Of a DNA stretch of 64,000 bases, positions 42,115 to 49,775 are shown one piece after another. Position 1 is the stretch's first letter. Each line of letters starts with the position of its first letter. The notes below the pieces were generated by a model that had not been told where the DNA came from, did no database searches, and saw nothing but the letters and a program-made list of their open reading frames with translations. The position numbers and the translations under genes are program-made. The DNA comes from Sphingopyxis panaciterrae (lineage in GTDB: Bacteria > Pseudomonadota > Alphaproteobacteria > Sphingomonadales > Sphingomonadaceae): positions 186,001-250,000 of the forward strand of contig NZ_JAASQN010000003.1 of NCBI RefSeq assembly GCF_011762125.1, in the 5' to 3' direction.

Positions 42115-45100
42115 ATGCCGCACCCCATGCCTAAAATATTGTCCGACGCCCCCCAAGCGGACGCAACGCCTTCGATCCCCAAAATTCCCGCAAAAATCGC
42201 CGCCGCCTATCTGGCCGCGCTCCGTGGCAGCGCGCTGCCCGGCGAAGGCGACGATCTCGACCAGGTCGCGCTTGCCGATGCCGCGCAGTTCGTCGCGCGC
42301 GCCTCGATTACGCGCACGCCGGGCAAGCCGTCGTTGCTGCTCGAACCCGTTGCCGCCGATGGCACCGACCGTCGCATGCGGCTCGCGATCGTCAACGACG
42401 ACATGCCGTTCCTGGTCGATTCGACGTCGCAGATCGTTGGCGCGCAGGGCTTGGTCGTCCACCGCATCCTTCACCCCGTCGTTGCGGCAAAGCGTGATGC
42501 CAAGGGCCAGCTCGAGGAAGCCGGCGATGCGCAGCCCGGCAGCGCAGGGCGCGAATCGGTCATCTATATGGAGCTGGAGCGCGGCGACGCGCGCGCGCGC
42601 CGGCGGCTGCTCGACGCGCTCGAGGAAGCGCTCGGCGACGTTCGCGCGGCGGTTGCCGACTGGAAGGCGATGCGCGCCGCGATGCTCGCCGACGCCGCAA
42701 TGCGCGCCGATGGCGAAGCCGCCGAACTGCTGCGCTGGTTCGAGGGCGGCGCGATGACGCAGCTCGGCCATGAATGGCGCGCGCGCTCGGGGCCGGCACA
42801 AAACCCGCTCGGTATCTCCGCCTCGGGTGCGGGCGACCTGTTGTCGGCCGCGGCACTGGAAGCGGCCTTCGCCTGGTTCGACAAGGGCAATCAGGGCCCG
42901 CTGCTCATCAAGTCGAACCGCCTGTCGGCGGTCCACCGCCGCGTGTTGCTCGACCTGGTCATCGTCCCCGAATATCAGGGCAGGAAGGCCGATCGCCTGT
43001 CGATCCATGCCGGGCTGTGGACCAGCGCCGCGCTGTCGGCGCGTCCCGACAAGGTGCCGATGCTGCGCGCGCAGCTCGGCGCGCTGATGGCCAAATTCGG
43101 CTTCGATCCGACGGGCCATGCGGGCAAGGCGCTGACCCACGCGCTGACCGCGTTGCCGCACGATCTGTTGATCGCCTTCGACGCCGCCTCGCTCGAGGAA
43201 CTGGTACTGACGTCGATGTCGATCACCGACCGGCCGCGGCCGCGGATCGTGATGGTGCAGAGCGCGCTGGGCCGCCATCTCTTCGCCTTCGTCTGGCTGC
43301 CGCGCGACGAGGTGTCGACCGGCCGCCGCATCGCGGTCGAGGGCTTGCTGGTGCGCGAAGCGAAAGCAGGGGTGATCGGCTGGACGATGGTGCTGGAAGA
43401 CGGCGGCGCCGCGCTGCTCCGCTACACGCTCGACCTGCGCAGTGGCGGGGTGGTGCCCGACACCGACCTGCTCAACGCGCAGCTCGAACAGATGGTGCGC
43501 GGCTGGCAGCCCGAGGTCGAGGCCGAACTGGCGAAGCGCGGCGATCCGGGGCGTGCGGCGGCGCTTGCCTCGCGTTTCGGCGGGCGCTTCCCTGCCAATT
43601 ACCGCAATCTCTATTCGCCCGAGGAGGCGGCGCGCGACATATTGCGGCTGCGCGACCTCGACGCCGACAGCCCGCGCGGTGTGCGCCTCGCGCGCAAGAG
43701 CCTCGACGGCGACGACCGATTGCGACTGAAGGTCTATAGTTCGGCCGGCGCGCTTGCGCTGTCCGACGTCGTCCCCGCGCTCGAACATTTCGGTTTCGAG
43801 GTGCTCGAGGAAATTCCGACCGCGCTGGGGCAGGGCCGCGCGCCCGGTGCCGAGGGCGAAGAGCAGCCCGCCTTCATCCATGATTTCACCTTGCGCGTCC
43901 CCGCCAATGTCGATGAAACCGCGCTGATTCCCTATACCGATGTGATCGAAGGCGCGATCACCGCGGTGCTCGACGGCACCGCCGAAAACGACGCCTTCAA
44001 CGAACTGGTCATCGCGACGCAGACCGACCCGCAGGCGATCGTCTGGCTGCGCGCCTGGTTCCGCTATATGCGCCAGGGCGGGTCGAGCTACGGCATGGAC
44101 ACCGTCGTCGCGGCGCTCCGCCACGCGCCCGAACTGACCGCGAAGCTGATCGAGCGTTTCTGCGCGCTCCACGACCCGAAGCGCGCCGATGCGGCGCGTG
44201 CGGCGGCGCTGGGCGAAGAGATTGTCGCAGGATTTGCCGACATCAAGTCGATCGATGACGATCGCATCCTGCGGCTCTTCCACGCGGTGATCGGCGCGAC
44301 GCTGCGCACCAACGCCTTTGCGCCCGCAGCCGCCGAGGGGCTGGCGTTCAAGATCGACTCCAGCCTGATCCCGGGCCTCCCCAAGCCGCTGCCGTGGCGC
44401 GAAGTCTGGGTCTATTCGCCCCGCGTCGAGGGCATCCACCTGCGCGCCGGCCCGGTGGCGCGCGGCGGGCTGCGCTGGTCCGATCGCCGCGACGACTTCC
44501 GCACCGAAATCCTTGGCCTGATGAAGGCGCAGCGCGTCAAGAATGCGGTGATCGTGCCGACCGGCGCCAAGGGCGGCTTCTATCCCAAGGCGCTGCCCGA
44601 TGTCGCGCTCGACCGTGATGCCTGGTTTGCCGAGGGCACCGAATGCTACCGGATCTTCATCCGCTCGCTGCTGTCGATCACCGACAATATCGTCGCCGGC
44701 AAGGTCGTCCATCCGAAGGGCGTCAAGATCCATGATGGCGAGGACCCCTATTTCGTCGTCGCCGCCGACAAGGGCACCGCGACCTTCTCCGACGTCGCCA
44801 ACGGCCTCGCGATGGAGCGCGACTTCTGGCTCGGCGACGCCTTCGCGAGCGGCGGGTCGAAGGGCTATGACCATAAGGCGATGGGCATCACCGCCAAGGG
44901 CGCGTGGGTTTCGGTCCAGCGCCACTTCGCCGAAATGGGCGTCGATGTGCAGACCGACAGTATTCGCGTCGTCGGCTGCGGCGACATGTCGGGCGACGTG
45001 TTCGGTAACGGCATGCTGCTGTCGAAGGCGCTGAAACTCGTCGCGGCGTTCGATCACCGCCATATCTTCCTCGATCCCGATCCCGATCCGGCGAAAAGCT

Positions 45101-46839
45101 GGAAGGAACGTGACCGCATGTTCAGCCTGCCACGGTCGAGCTGGGAAGATTATGACAAGAAGCTGATCTCGAAGGGCGGCGGCGTCTTCCCGCGCAGCCA
45201 GAAGAGCATCCCGCTGACCGCCGAAGTGCAGGCGGCGCTCGGCCTGTCGGTGTCCGAAATCGATCCCGGTTCGCTGATCTCGGCGATCCTGAAGGCGCCC
45301 GCCGACCTGCTCTGGTTCGGCGGCATCGGCACCTATGTGAAGGCCGCCAGCCAGAATAATGCCGAGGTCGGCGATCCCGCGAACGACGGCTTGCGCGTCG
45401 ATGCCGAGGATCTGCGCGTCAAGGCGGTGGGCGAAGGCGCGAACCTGGGCGTCACGCAGGCGGCGCGCATCGCCTTTTCGGCGAAGGGCGGGCGGATCAA
45501 CACCGACTTCATCGACAACAGCGCCGGCGTCGATTGCTCGGATAACGAGGTCAACATCAAGATCGCGCTCAATCGCGAGATGGCCGAAGGGCGGCTGTCG
45601 CAGGACGACCGCGACGCGCTGCTCGTGCGGATGACCGACGATGTGTCGGCGCTGGTGCTCGAAGACAACCGGCTCCAGGCGCTCGCGCTGTCGATCGCCG
45701 AAAAGGGCGGCTCGGCAGCGGTGCCGTCGCTGGTACGGATCATGGAGACGTTCGAGGCGTCGGGCCGGCTCGACCGCAAGGTCGAAGGACTCGCCGCGAA
45801 CGACGAACTGCTCCGCCGCTCGGCCGAAGGCCGCGGGCTGACGCGGCCCGAACTCGCGGTGCTGCTGTCGACCGCGAAGCTTGCGCTGCAGGACGCGATC
45901 GAAAATAGCGAACTGCCCGGCGATCCGGCGCTCGGCTCCGATCTTGCGGCCGCCTTTCCGACCGAAATGCAGCGCGACTTTGGGCAAGCGATCGCCGATC
46001 ATCAACTGCGCCGCGAAATCATCGCGACCAAGCTCGCCAACCGGATGATCAACCGCATGGGCGTTGTCCATCCGTTCGAACTGGTTGAAGAGGAAGGCTG
46101 CGCGCTTGGTGACATTGCGGCGGCATTCGTCGCGGTCGAACGGCTGCTCGACATGCCGGCGATCTGGTCGGCGCTCGACGCGGCGAAGATCGACGAGGCG
46201 ATCCGCCTGTCGCTCTTTGCGCAGGCGGCATCGGCGATGACCTCGCAAATGGCCGATCTGCTCCGCGTCAACCCGACGCTGACGCATCCGGGGCCAGTCG
46301 TTGCCCGCCTCGAACCGGGGGTCGACCGCCTGACGTCGGGTGTCGACGAACTGCTCAGCCCGTCGGTCAAGCGTCAGTGGGACATGCTGAGCCAGCAATT
46401 GCTCGACGCGGGCGCGCCCGAAGCGCTGGCGGCGTCGGTGGTGCGCCTGTTCAAGACCGACGGCGCGATCGGCATCGTCGATCTCGCCGAACGGCGCGGC
46501 GACGACGAGATTGCGGTGACGCGCGCCTTCACCCATCTGGGCGAGGCGCTGGGGCTTGACTGGGCGCAGACGCTGGCGGCGCATATGAGCCCCGCCGATC
46601 CATGGGAGCGCCTGCTCGTCAACAGCCTGGCGCGCGATTTCCAGCAGATGCGATTGAGCTTCCTCGGCCAATTGCCGAAGGGCGATCTCGATGCGGCGGT
46701 GACCAAATGGCTCGCCGACCACGCGCCGCGCGTCGGGCAATTCCGCACGACGGTCGACCGCGCGCGGATGATCCCGAACCCCAACGGCGCGATGCTGTCG
46801 CATATCGCCGGGCAGGCGCGCGGATTGCTGGGACGCTAG
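42115..46839 (+). CDS. large NAD-dependent glutamate dehydrogenase (about 180 kDa type)
   Basis: The 1574-residue protein matches the giant bacterial NAD-GDH family in length and layout: a long N-terminal regulatory region, then the catalytic part with YSPRVEGIHLRAGPVARGGLRWSDR, the substrate-lysine motif VIVPTGAKGGFYPK, and the nucleotide-binding part with VVGCGDMSGDVFGNGML. It oxidises glutamate to 2-oxoglutarate and ammonia, feeding carbon from amino acids to the TCA cycle. ATG 42115 or 42127 may be the start. The stop codon lies in the end of a miniature inverted-repeat element. A long minus-strand open frame over it is a GC artefact. Confidence 0.95.
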   Translation: MPHPMPKILSDAPQADATPSIPKIPAKIAAAYLAALRGSALPGEGDDLDQVALADAAQFVARASITRTPGKPSLLLEPVAADGTDRRMRLAIVNDDMPFLVDSTSQIVGAQGLVVHRILHPVVAAKRDAKGQLEEAGDAQPGSAGRESVIYMELERGDARARRRLLDALEEALGDVRAAVADWKAMRAAMLADAAMRADGEAAELLRWFEGGAMTQLGHEWRARSGPAQNPLGISASGAGDLLSAAALEAAFAWFDKGNQGPLLIKSNRLSAVHRRVLLDLVIVPEYQGRKADRLSIHAGLWTSAALSARPDKVPMLRAQLGALMAKFGFDPTGHAGKALTHALTALPHDLLIAFDAASLEELVLTSMSITDRPRPRIVMVQSALGRHLFAFVWLPRDEVSTGRRIAVEGLLVREAKAGVIGWTMVLEDGGAALLRYTLDLRSGGVVPDTDLLNAQLEQMVRGWQPEVEAELAKRGDPGRAAALASRFGGRFPANYRNLYSPEEAARDILRLRDLDADSPRGVRLARKSLDGDDRLRLKVYSSAGALALSDVVPALEHFGFEVLEEIPTALGQGRAPGAEGEEQPAFIHDFTLRVPANVDETALIPYTDVIEGAITAVLDGTAENDAFNELVIATQTDPQAIVWLRAWFRYMRQGGSSYGMDTVVAALRHAPELTAKLIERFCALHDPKRADAARAAALGEEIVAGFADIKSIDDDRILRLFHAVIGATLRTNAFAPAAAEGLAFKIDSSLIPGLPKPLPWREVWVYSPRVEGIHLRAGPVARGGLRWSDRRDDFRTEILGLMKAQRVKNAVIVPTGAKGGFYPKALPDVALDRDAWFAEGTECYRIFIRSLLSITDNIVAGKVVHPKGVKIHDGEDPYFVVAADKGTATFSDVANGLAMERDFWLGDAFASGGSKGYDHKAMGITAKGAWVSVQRHFAEMGVDVQTDSIRVVGCGDMSGDVFGNGMLLSKALKLVAAFDHRHIFLDPDPDPAKSWKERDRMFSLPRSSWEDYDKKLISKGGGVFPRSQKSIPLTAEVQAALGLSVSEIDPGSLISAILKAPADLLWFGGIGTYVKAASQNNAEVGDPANDGLRVDAEDLRVKAVGEGANLGVTQAARIAFSAKGGRINTDFIDNSAGVDCSDNEVNIKIALNREMAEGRLSQDDRDALLVRMTDDVSALVLEDNRLQALALSIAEKGGSAAVPSLVRIMETFEASGRLDRKVEGLAANDELLRRSAEGRGLTRPELAVLLSTAKLALQDAIENSELPGDPALGSDLAAAFPTEMQRDFGQAIADHQLRREIIATKLANRMINRMGVVHPFELVEEEGCALGDIAAAFVAVERLLDMPAIWSALDAAKIDEAIRLSLFAQAASAMTSQMADLLRVNPTLTHPGPVVARLEPGVDRLTSGVDELLSPSVKRQWDMLSQQLLDAGAPEALAASVVRLFKTDGAIGIVDLAERRGDDEIAVTRAFTHLGEALGLDWAQTLAAHMSPADPWERLLVNSLARDFQQMRLSFLGQLPKGDLDAAVTKWLADHAPRVGQFRTTVDRARMIPNPNGAMLSHIAGQARGLLGR

Positions 46840-46982
46840 GACGGATCGACATTCAGGAGATGGCGGGCGGAAAAGGGTGGTTTTCCGAGACCCGGAGCGC
46901 AGCGTACTTCAGTAGGTGAGCACCGGAAGCTCGGGAAAGTGTCATTTGCAGGCCGCCAGAACTGAATGTCGATCCGTCCTAG
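46836..46982. mobile_element. 147-bp miniature inverted-repeat element (MITE) at the gdh stop codon
   Basis: The ends are perfect inverted repeats of 21 bases (46836-46856 and 46962-46982) beginning CTAGGACGGATCGACATTC and ending with its complement. CTAG at each end could be a 4-base target duplication as in IS5-type elements. Insertion into CTAG kept the TAG stop codon of the glutamate dehydrogenase. The interior has no coding frame worth calling, so it would depend on a transposase elsewhere. Confidence 0.75.
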
Positions 46983-46988
46983 TCAGAC

Positions 46989-47008
46989 GCCTCCCCTATG
47001 AAGGGGAG
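46989..47008 (+). terminator. small hairpin after the MITE
   Basis: CCTCCCCT and AGGGGAGG form an 8-bp stem with a 4-base loop just after the element. A T-run is not evident, so it is a weak terminator candidate, or a small extragenic repeat, before the ATP-grasp gene. Confidence 0.35.
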
Positions 47009-47031
47009 GGCCCTTCAGGAAAGTCTCTTTC

Positions 47032-47889
47032 ATGCCCTACCAGCCGCGGGTCGCGATCCTCGTGCCGACACCCGATTATCCCGAGAAATGGCAGTCCGCC
47101 TTCGCGCGCAAGGCGGCGGCGCTGTCCGCTGCCGGGCTGCTCGTCGAGCAGCGGGTGTGGACGGACCCCGGCGACCTTTCGGGTTTTGACCTTGTCCTGG
47201 CGCTTTTTTCATGGGGATATCAGCGCGACGTCGCGGCCTGGTATGCGCTGCTCGACCGGCTGGAGAGCGAAGGGCTGCCGGTGGCCAACCCGGTGGCCGT
47301 GCTGCGCTGGAACAGCGACAAGGCCTATCTGGCCGAGCTTGGTGCGGCGGGTGTCGCGGTCGTGCCGACGGTCGAGGTCGCCGCACTCGACCAGGCCAGC
47401 CTTGTCGCTGCGCGCGCCACGCTTGGCGCCGAAGAGGTCGTGGTCAAGCCGGCGATCTCGGCCGGTGCCGACGGGACGCATCGCATTGCGCCCGGCGCAC
47501 CGATCCCCGCCGATGCGCTGGGTCAGCGGCGGCTGGTTCAGCCGCTGATGCCGGGGATTTTGACCGAGGGCGAATATTCGCTCTTCTTCTTTGGCGGCGA
47601 GTTCAGCCACGCGATCGTCAAGCGTCCCGCCTCGGGCGACTTCCGGGTGCAGGAGCAATTCGGCGGGCGCGAGGAGAGCTGGGAGGCAAATGAGGAGGCG
47701 CGGGAGCTTGCGGCGGCGGTGCTCGCCGCGACTCCGGCACCGCCGGTTTATGCGCGCGTCGACATGGTCGGCGATGCGGCGGCTACGCTGCATATCATCG
47801 AGGTCGAAATGATCGAGCCATCGCTGTTTCTGCATCATGCGCCTGACAAGGGAGCCGCATTCGGCAGGGCGGTCTACGCCGCGATCTAG
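47032..47889 (+). CDS. ATP-grasp superfamily protein of unknown substrate
   Basis: The start follows CAGGAAAG. The 285-residue protein has the ATP-grasp layout: an N-terminal VAILVPTPDYPEKW domain, EEVVVKPAISAGADGTHRI for nucleotide binding, GEYSLFFFGGEFSHAIVKRP and, at the end, VYARVDMVGDAAATLHIIEVEMIEPSLFL, where acidic residues bind magnesium. It is similar to the small RimK/glutathione synthase-like ligases that join a carboxylate to an amine. The substrate is unknown and its neighbours give no clear clue. Confidence 0.82.
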   Translation: MPYQPRVAILVPTPDYPEKWQSAFARKAAALSAAGLLVEQRVWTDPGDLSGFDLVLALFSWGYQRDVAAWYALLDRLESEGLPVANPVAVLRWNSDKAYLAELGAAGVAVVPTVEVAALDQASLVAARATLGAEEVVVKPAISAGADGTHRIAPGAPIPADALGQRRLVQPLMPGILTEGEYSLFFFGGEFSHAIVKRPASGDFRVQEQFGGREESWEANEEARELAAAVLAATPAPPVYARVDMVGDAAATLHIIEVEMIEPSLFLHHAPDKGAAFGRAVYAAI

Positions 47890-47898
47890 GTCCCGACC

Positions 47899-48135
47899 CT
47901 AGTCGGCCGTCCGGCCGCGCCACAGCCACTGGCGGATCGCCGAGGTCAGGTTCGGCGGATCGTCGGCCTCCATGCGTTCGACGTCGATTCGTGCGACGAG
48001 CGCGTTCACCGGCAGTGACCGGCGTGCGGCTTCGGCCTCCAGCGCGTCCCAGAACATCGGTTCGAGGCTGATCGAGGTCGGGTGGCCGGCGATGGTCACC
48101 GATCGTTTGACCGGGGAGCGATAAGCGGGATTCAT
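47899..48135 (-). CDS. ribbon-helix-helix protein (78 aa)
   Basis: The 78-residue protein has the RHH layout: a beta strand (VKRSVTIAGHPTSISLEPMFW) and two helices (WDALEAEAARRSLPVNALVARI), as in the small sphingomonad RHH_4 family. It is likely a DNA-binding homodimer. It ends ten bases from the ATP-grasp gene, tail to tail. The target is unknown. Confidence 0.75.
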   Translation of the reverse strand: MNPAYRSPVKRSVTIAGHPTSISLEPMFWDALEAEAARRSLPVNALVARIDVERMEADDPPNLTSAIRQWLWRGRTAD

Positions 48136-48392
48136 GTCGGCAGCTTACCGCCTCCACTGGAGTTGCAGGTACGATTATTTGGGGTGAATCGCAATTTTGG
48201 TGCCCCTTTAAACGGAGCAGCCGACCCTACGCCCGCCGGTCGGCGGCGATGACGCGAAAACGATGGCCCGGCATTTGCGGTTGTCGGTCCACATGATCAA
48301 CGAACGGTTTCGCGCCAGCGCGATCAGCGCCCATGCGCTAAGCTTCAAAGCAGTGGGAAATGCGCGTTTCGTTTAACGCGCCGCCGCTCGAT
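48136..48392. other. gap between RHH and zur genes
   Basis: No convincing gene is seen. A 37-codon frame (48263-48376) exists but has no ribosome site and no recognisable pattern. The region may hold the RHH promoter (minus strand) and the 3' end of zur. Confidence 0.35.
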
Positions 48393-48857
48393 CTATTGGC
48401 ACTCGGCGCATTTGCCGCGCACTTCGATCACCGGGCGCTCGGCGGCGAAACCGGTCGCCTCGGCCGCAGCGCGGACGCCGCCCGACAATTTGTCGTCGTC
48501 GACATGTACGGCAGACCCGCAGCTGTCGCAGATCAGGAAAATGCAGTCGTGCAGGCAGCCGGGATGGCTGTTGGCGACAAAGGCATTGGCGCTTTCGACG
48601 CGGCGGACCAGGTTGTTGGCGACGAACAGGTCGAGGATGCGATAGACGCTGTTCGGCGCGACGCGCTTGCCGCGCTTCTGCGAGACGATGTCGGCGATTT
48701 CATAAGCGCTCGCCGGCTTGCCGATTTCGGCGACCGCGTCGAAAATCTGCGCGCGCATGTCGGTCCACGCTTCGCCCGCTTCCTCGAGCGCGCCCTGCGC
48801 CGCCTTGGCAAGCGAAGCGCCGCTGGCCTCGACGTGCGGATGATCATGTTTGCCCAT
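48393..48857 (-). CDS. zur: Fur-family regulator, zinc uptake regulator type
   Basis: ATG 48857 follows AAAGGA and gives 154 residues. The Fur winged helix is visible (ASAYEIADIVSQKRGKRVAPNSVYRILDLFVANNLV). The metal-binding C terminus has CDSCG and a final GKCAEC, the paired CxxC structural zinc site, plus NSHPGCLHDC. These features and the adjacent MerC-like membrane protein fit Zur better than Fur. Zur represses zinc-uptake genes when zinc is ample. A candidate Zur box lies upstream of the MerC-like gene. Confidence 0.8.
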   Translation of the reverse strand: MGKHDHPHVEASGASLAKAAQGALEEAGEAWTDMRAQIFDAVAEIGKPASAYEIADIVSQKRGKRVAPNSVYRILDLFVANNLVRRVESANAFVANSHPGCLHDCIFLICDSCGSAVHVDDDKLSGGVRAAAEATGFAAERPVIEVRGKCAECQ

Positions 48858-48969
48858 GGCGTTTCCTTTGCGGGACATTTCATCCCGCACCGATCATATC
48901 CCTAATGGGGACAATATAGGCTGTTCGGGGGGCGCCCGCAAGTTGCGGACCGTCCGTCCGGGCAGATGA

Positions 48970-49431
48970 TCAGTGCCGCGCGCGGCGATTGAGGTCGTGA
49001 CCCAGCGCAACGACGGCGACGCCGATCATCGTCGCCAGAATCTCGCTGCCATCATGCGGCCGCGACAGGGCGCCAGCCATCATGCCGAGCCCGAAACTGC
49101 CGACCGCAAACGGCATCATATAGCCGTGGCTGAGGACACCCGAAACGAGCGTCACCAGCGCGAAGCCGATCGCGACGATCAGGCCGATTTCGTGGAACAG
49201 ATGGTTTTCGAGAAACACGCCGCCGACCGAAGCGATCGAGGCGAAGAAGATCGTCGTCGCGAGGCAGTGGACGAGACACAGGCCCGAAAGCCCCATCGCG
49301 AGCTGGTCGCCGTTGAGCGAGGTCAGCGGCCGCGAACCACGCGCAGCTCGAACCAGCGCGCCGAGGCGCGTCAGGCCAAGGCGCGTCAGGGTAGGGGCAT
49401 GGCTGGCGACGTGCGTCACCCGATTCTCCAT
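48970..49431 (-). CDS. MerC-like inner-membrane protein
   Basis: ATG 49431 gives 153 residues; an in-frame TTG at 49470 is a weaker alternative. The protein has about four membrane segments; the first includes LSGLCLVHCLATTIFFASI with the paired cysteines (CLVHC) of MerC, a mercury-transport family. Chromosomal MerC-like proteins are often unrelated to mercury and associated with zinc regulators. Here it lies next to zur, so a zinc role is more likely. It is co-oriented and just upstream of zur. Confidence 0.75.
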   Translation of the reverse strand: MENRVTHVASHAPTLTRLGLTRLGALVRAARGSRPLTSLNGDQLAMGLSGLCLVHCLATTIFFASIASVGGVFLENHLFHEIGLIVAIGFALVTLVSGVLSHGYMMPFAVGSFGLGMMAGALSRPHDGSEILATMIGVAVVALGHDLNRRARH

Positions 49432-49470
49432 CGATTGGACCGGTTCTGGCGATATGGCATAACATGACAA

Positions 49471-49482
49471 AGGTTACAACAT
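49471..49482 (-). promoter_or_regulatory. candidate Zur box before the MerC-like gene
   Basis: On the minus strand ATGTTGTAACCT matches the alphaproteobacterial Zur palindrome core ATGTTATAACAT at 10 of 12 positions. It lies 40 bases upstream of the MerC-like ATG. Zur would thus control its neighbour. Confidence 0.45.
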
Positions 49483-49672
49483 CACATTGCCATATTTCAG
49501 CTATGCCTATTCCGGCTATCGCTTGCGCACGCCGTCTTCCCTTGTGGAGTATCGGTCAACGCGGAATCGCGATCGGCAAACCGCGCGTGCCGCACGGACG
49601 CATTCATCCCCGATGCGCTAATGCTAAGCTAACTAAGCGATTGATAAGGTGGCGGGTTTATGTATCAAGTTT

Positions 49673-49688
49673 ACATTGGTATCAATGT
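49673..49688. promoter_or_regulatory. TetR-type operator copy 1 (ACATTGGTATCAATGT)
   Basis: A 16-base imperfect palindrome (one mismatch) of the form ACATTGAY-RTCAATGT. It abuts copy 2 directly. The same site occurs at 52863 and 57053. It lies about 90 bases before the TonB receptor start. Confidence 0.65.
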
Positions 49689-49704
49689 ATATTGACATCG
49701 ATGT
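49689..49704. promoter_or_regulatory. TetR-type operator copy 2 (ATATTGACATCGATGT)
   Basis: This copy directly follows copy 1 with a centre spacing of 16 bases. It differs from the copy at 52863 at three positions. Its core is the perfect palindrome ACATCGATGT. Confidence 0.55.
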
Positions 49705-49775
49705 GAACATGGATCAGCTTCACTGGCAGGAGAAAACTCCAGCCGGCGATCCGGCACAATATCAGGGGAGAGAAT

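Larger units (their letters stand above)
49483..49775 (+). promoter_or_regulatory. promoter region of the first TonB receptor with two adjacent operators
   Basis: No gene is seen. The region from about 49620 is A/T-rich and carries the two operator copies (49673-49704), then the ribosome site AGGGGAGAG before ATG 49776. Confidence 0.5.

Noticed and set aside
41926-46803. 1625-codon minus-strand open frame opposite the glutamate dehydrogenase
   Set aside because: It mirrors the plus-strand codons in high-GC DNA, has low-complexity Arg/His/Asp composition and no recognisable domain; the plus-strand protein is a clear match to a known family.
48263-48376. 37-codon frame between the RHH and zur genes
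   Set aside because: No ribosome site, no recognisable pattern, and length expected by chance in this DNA.
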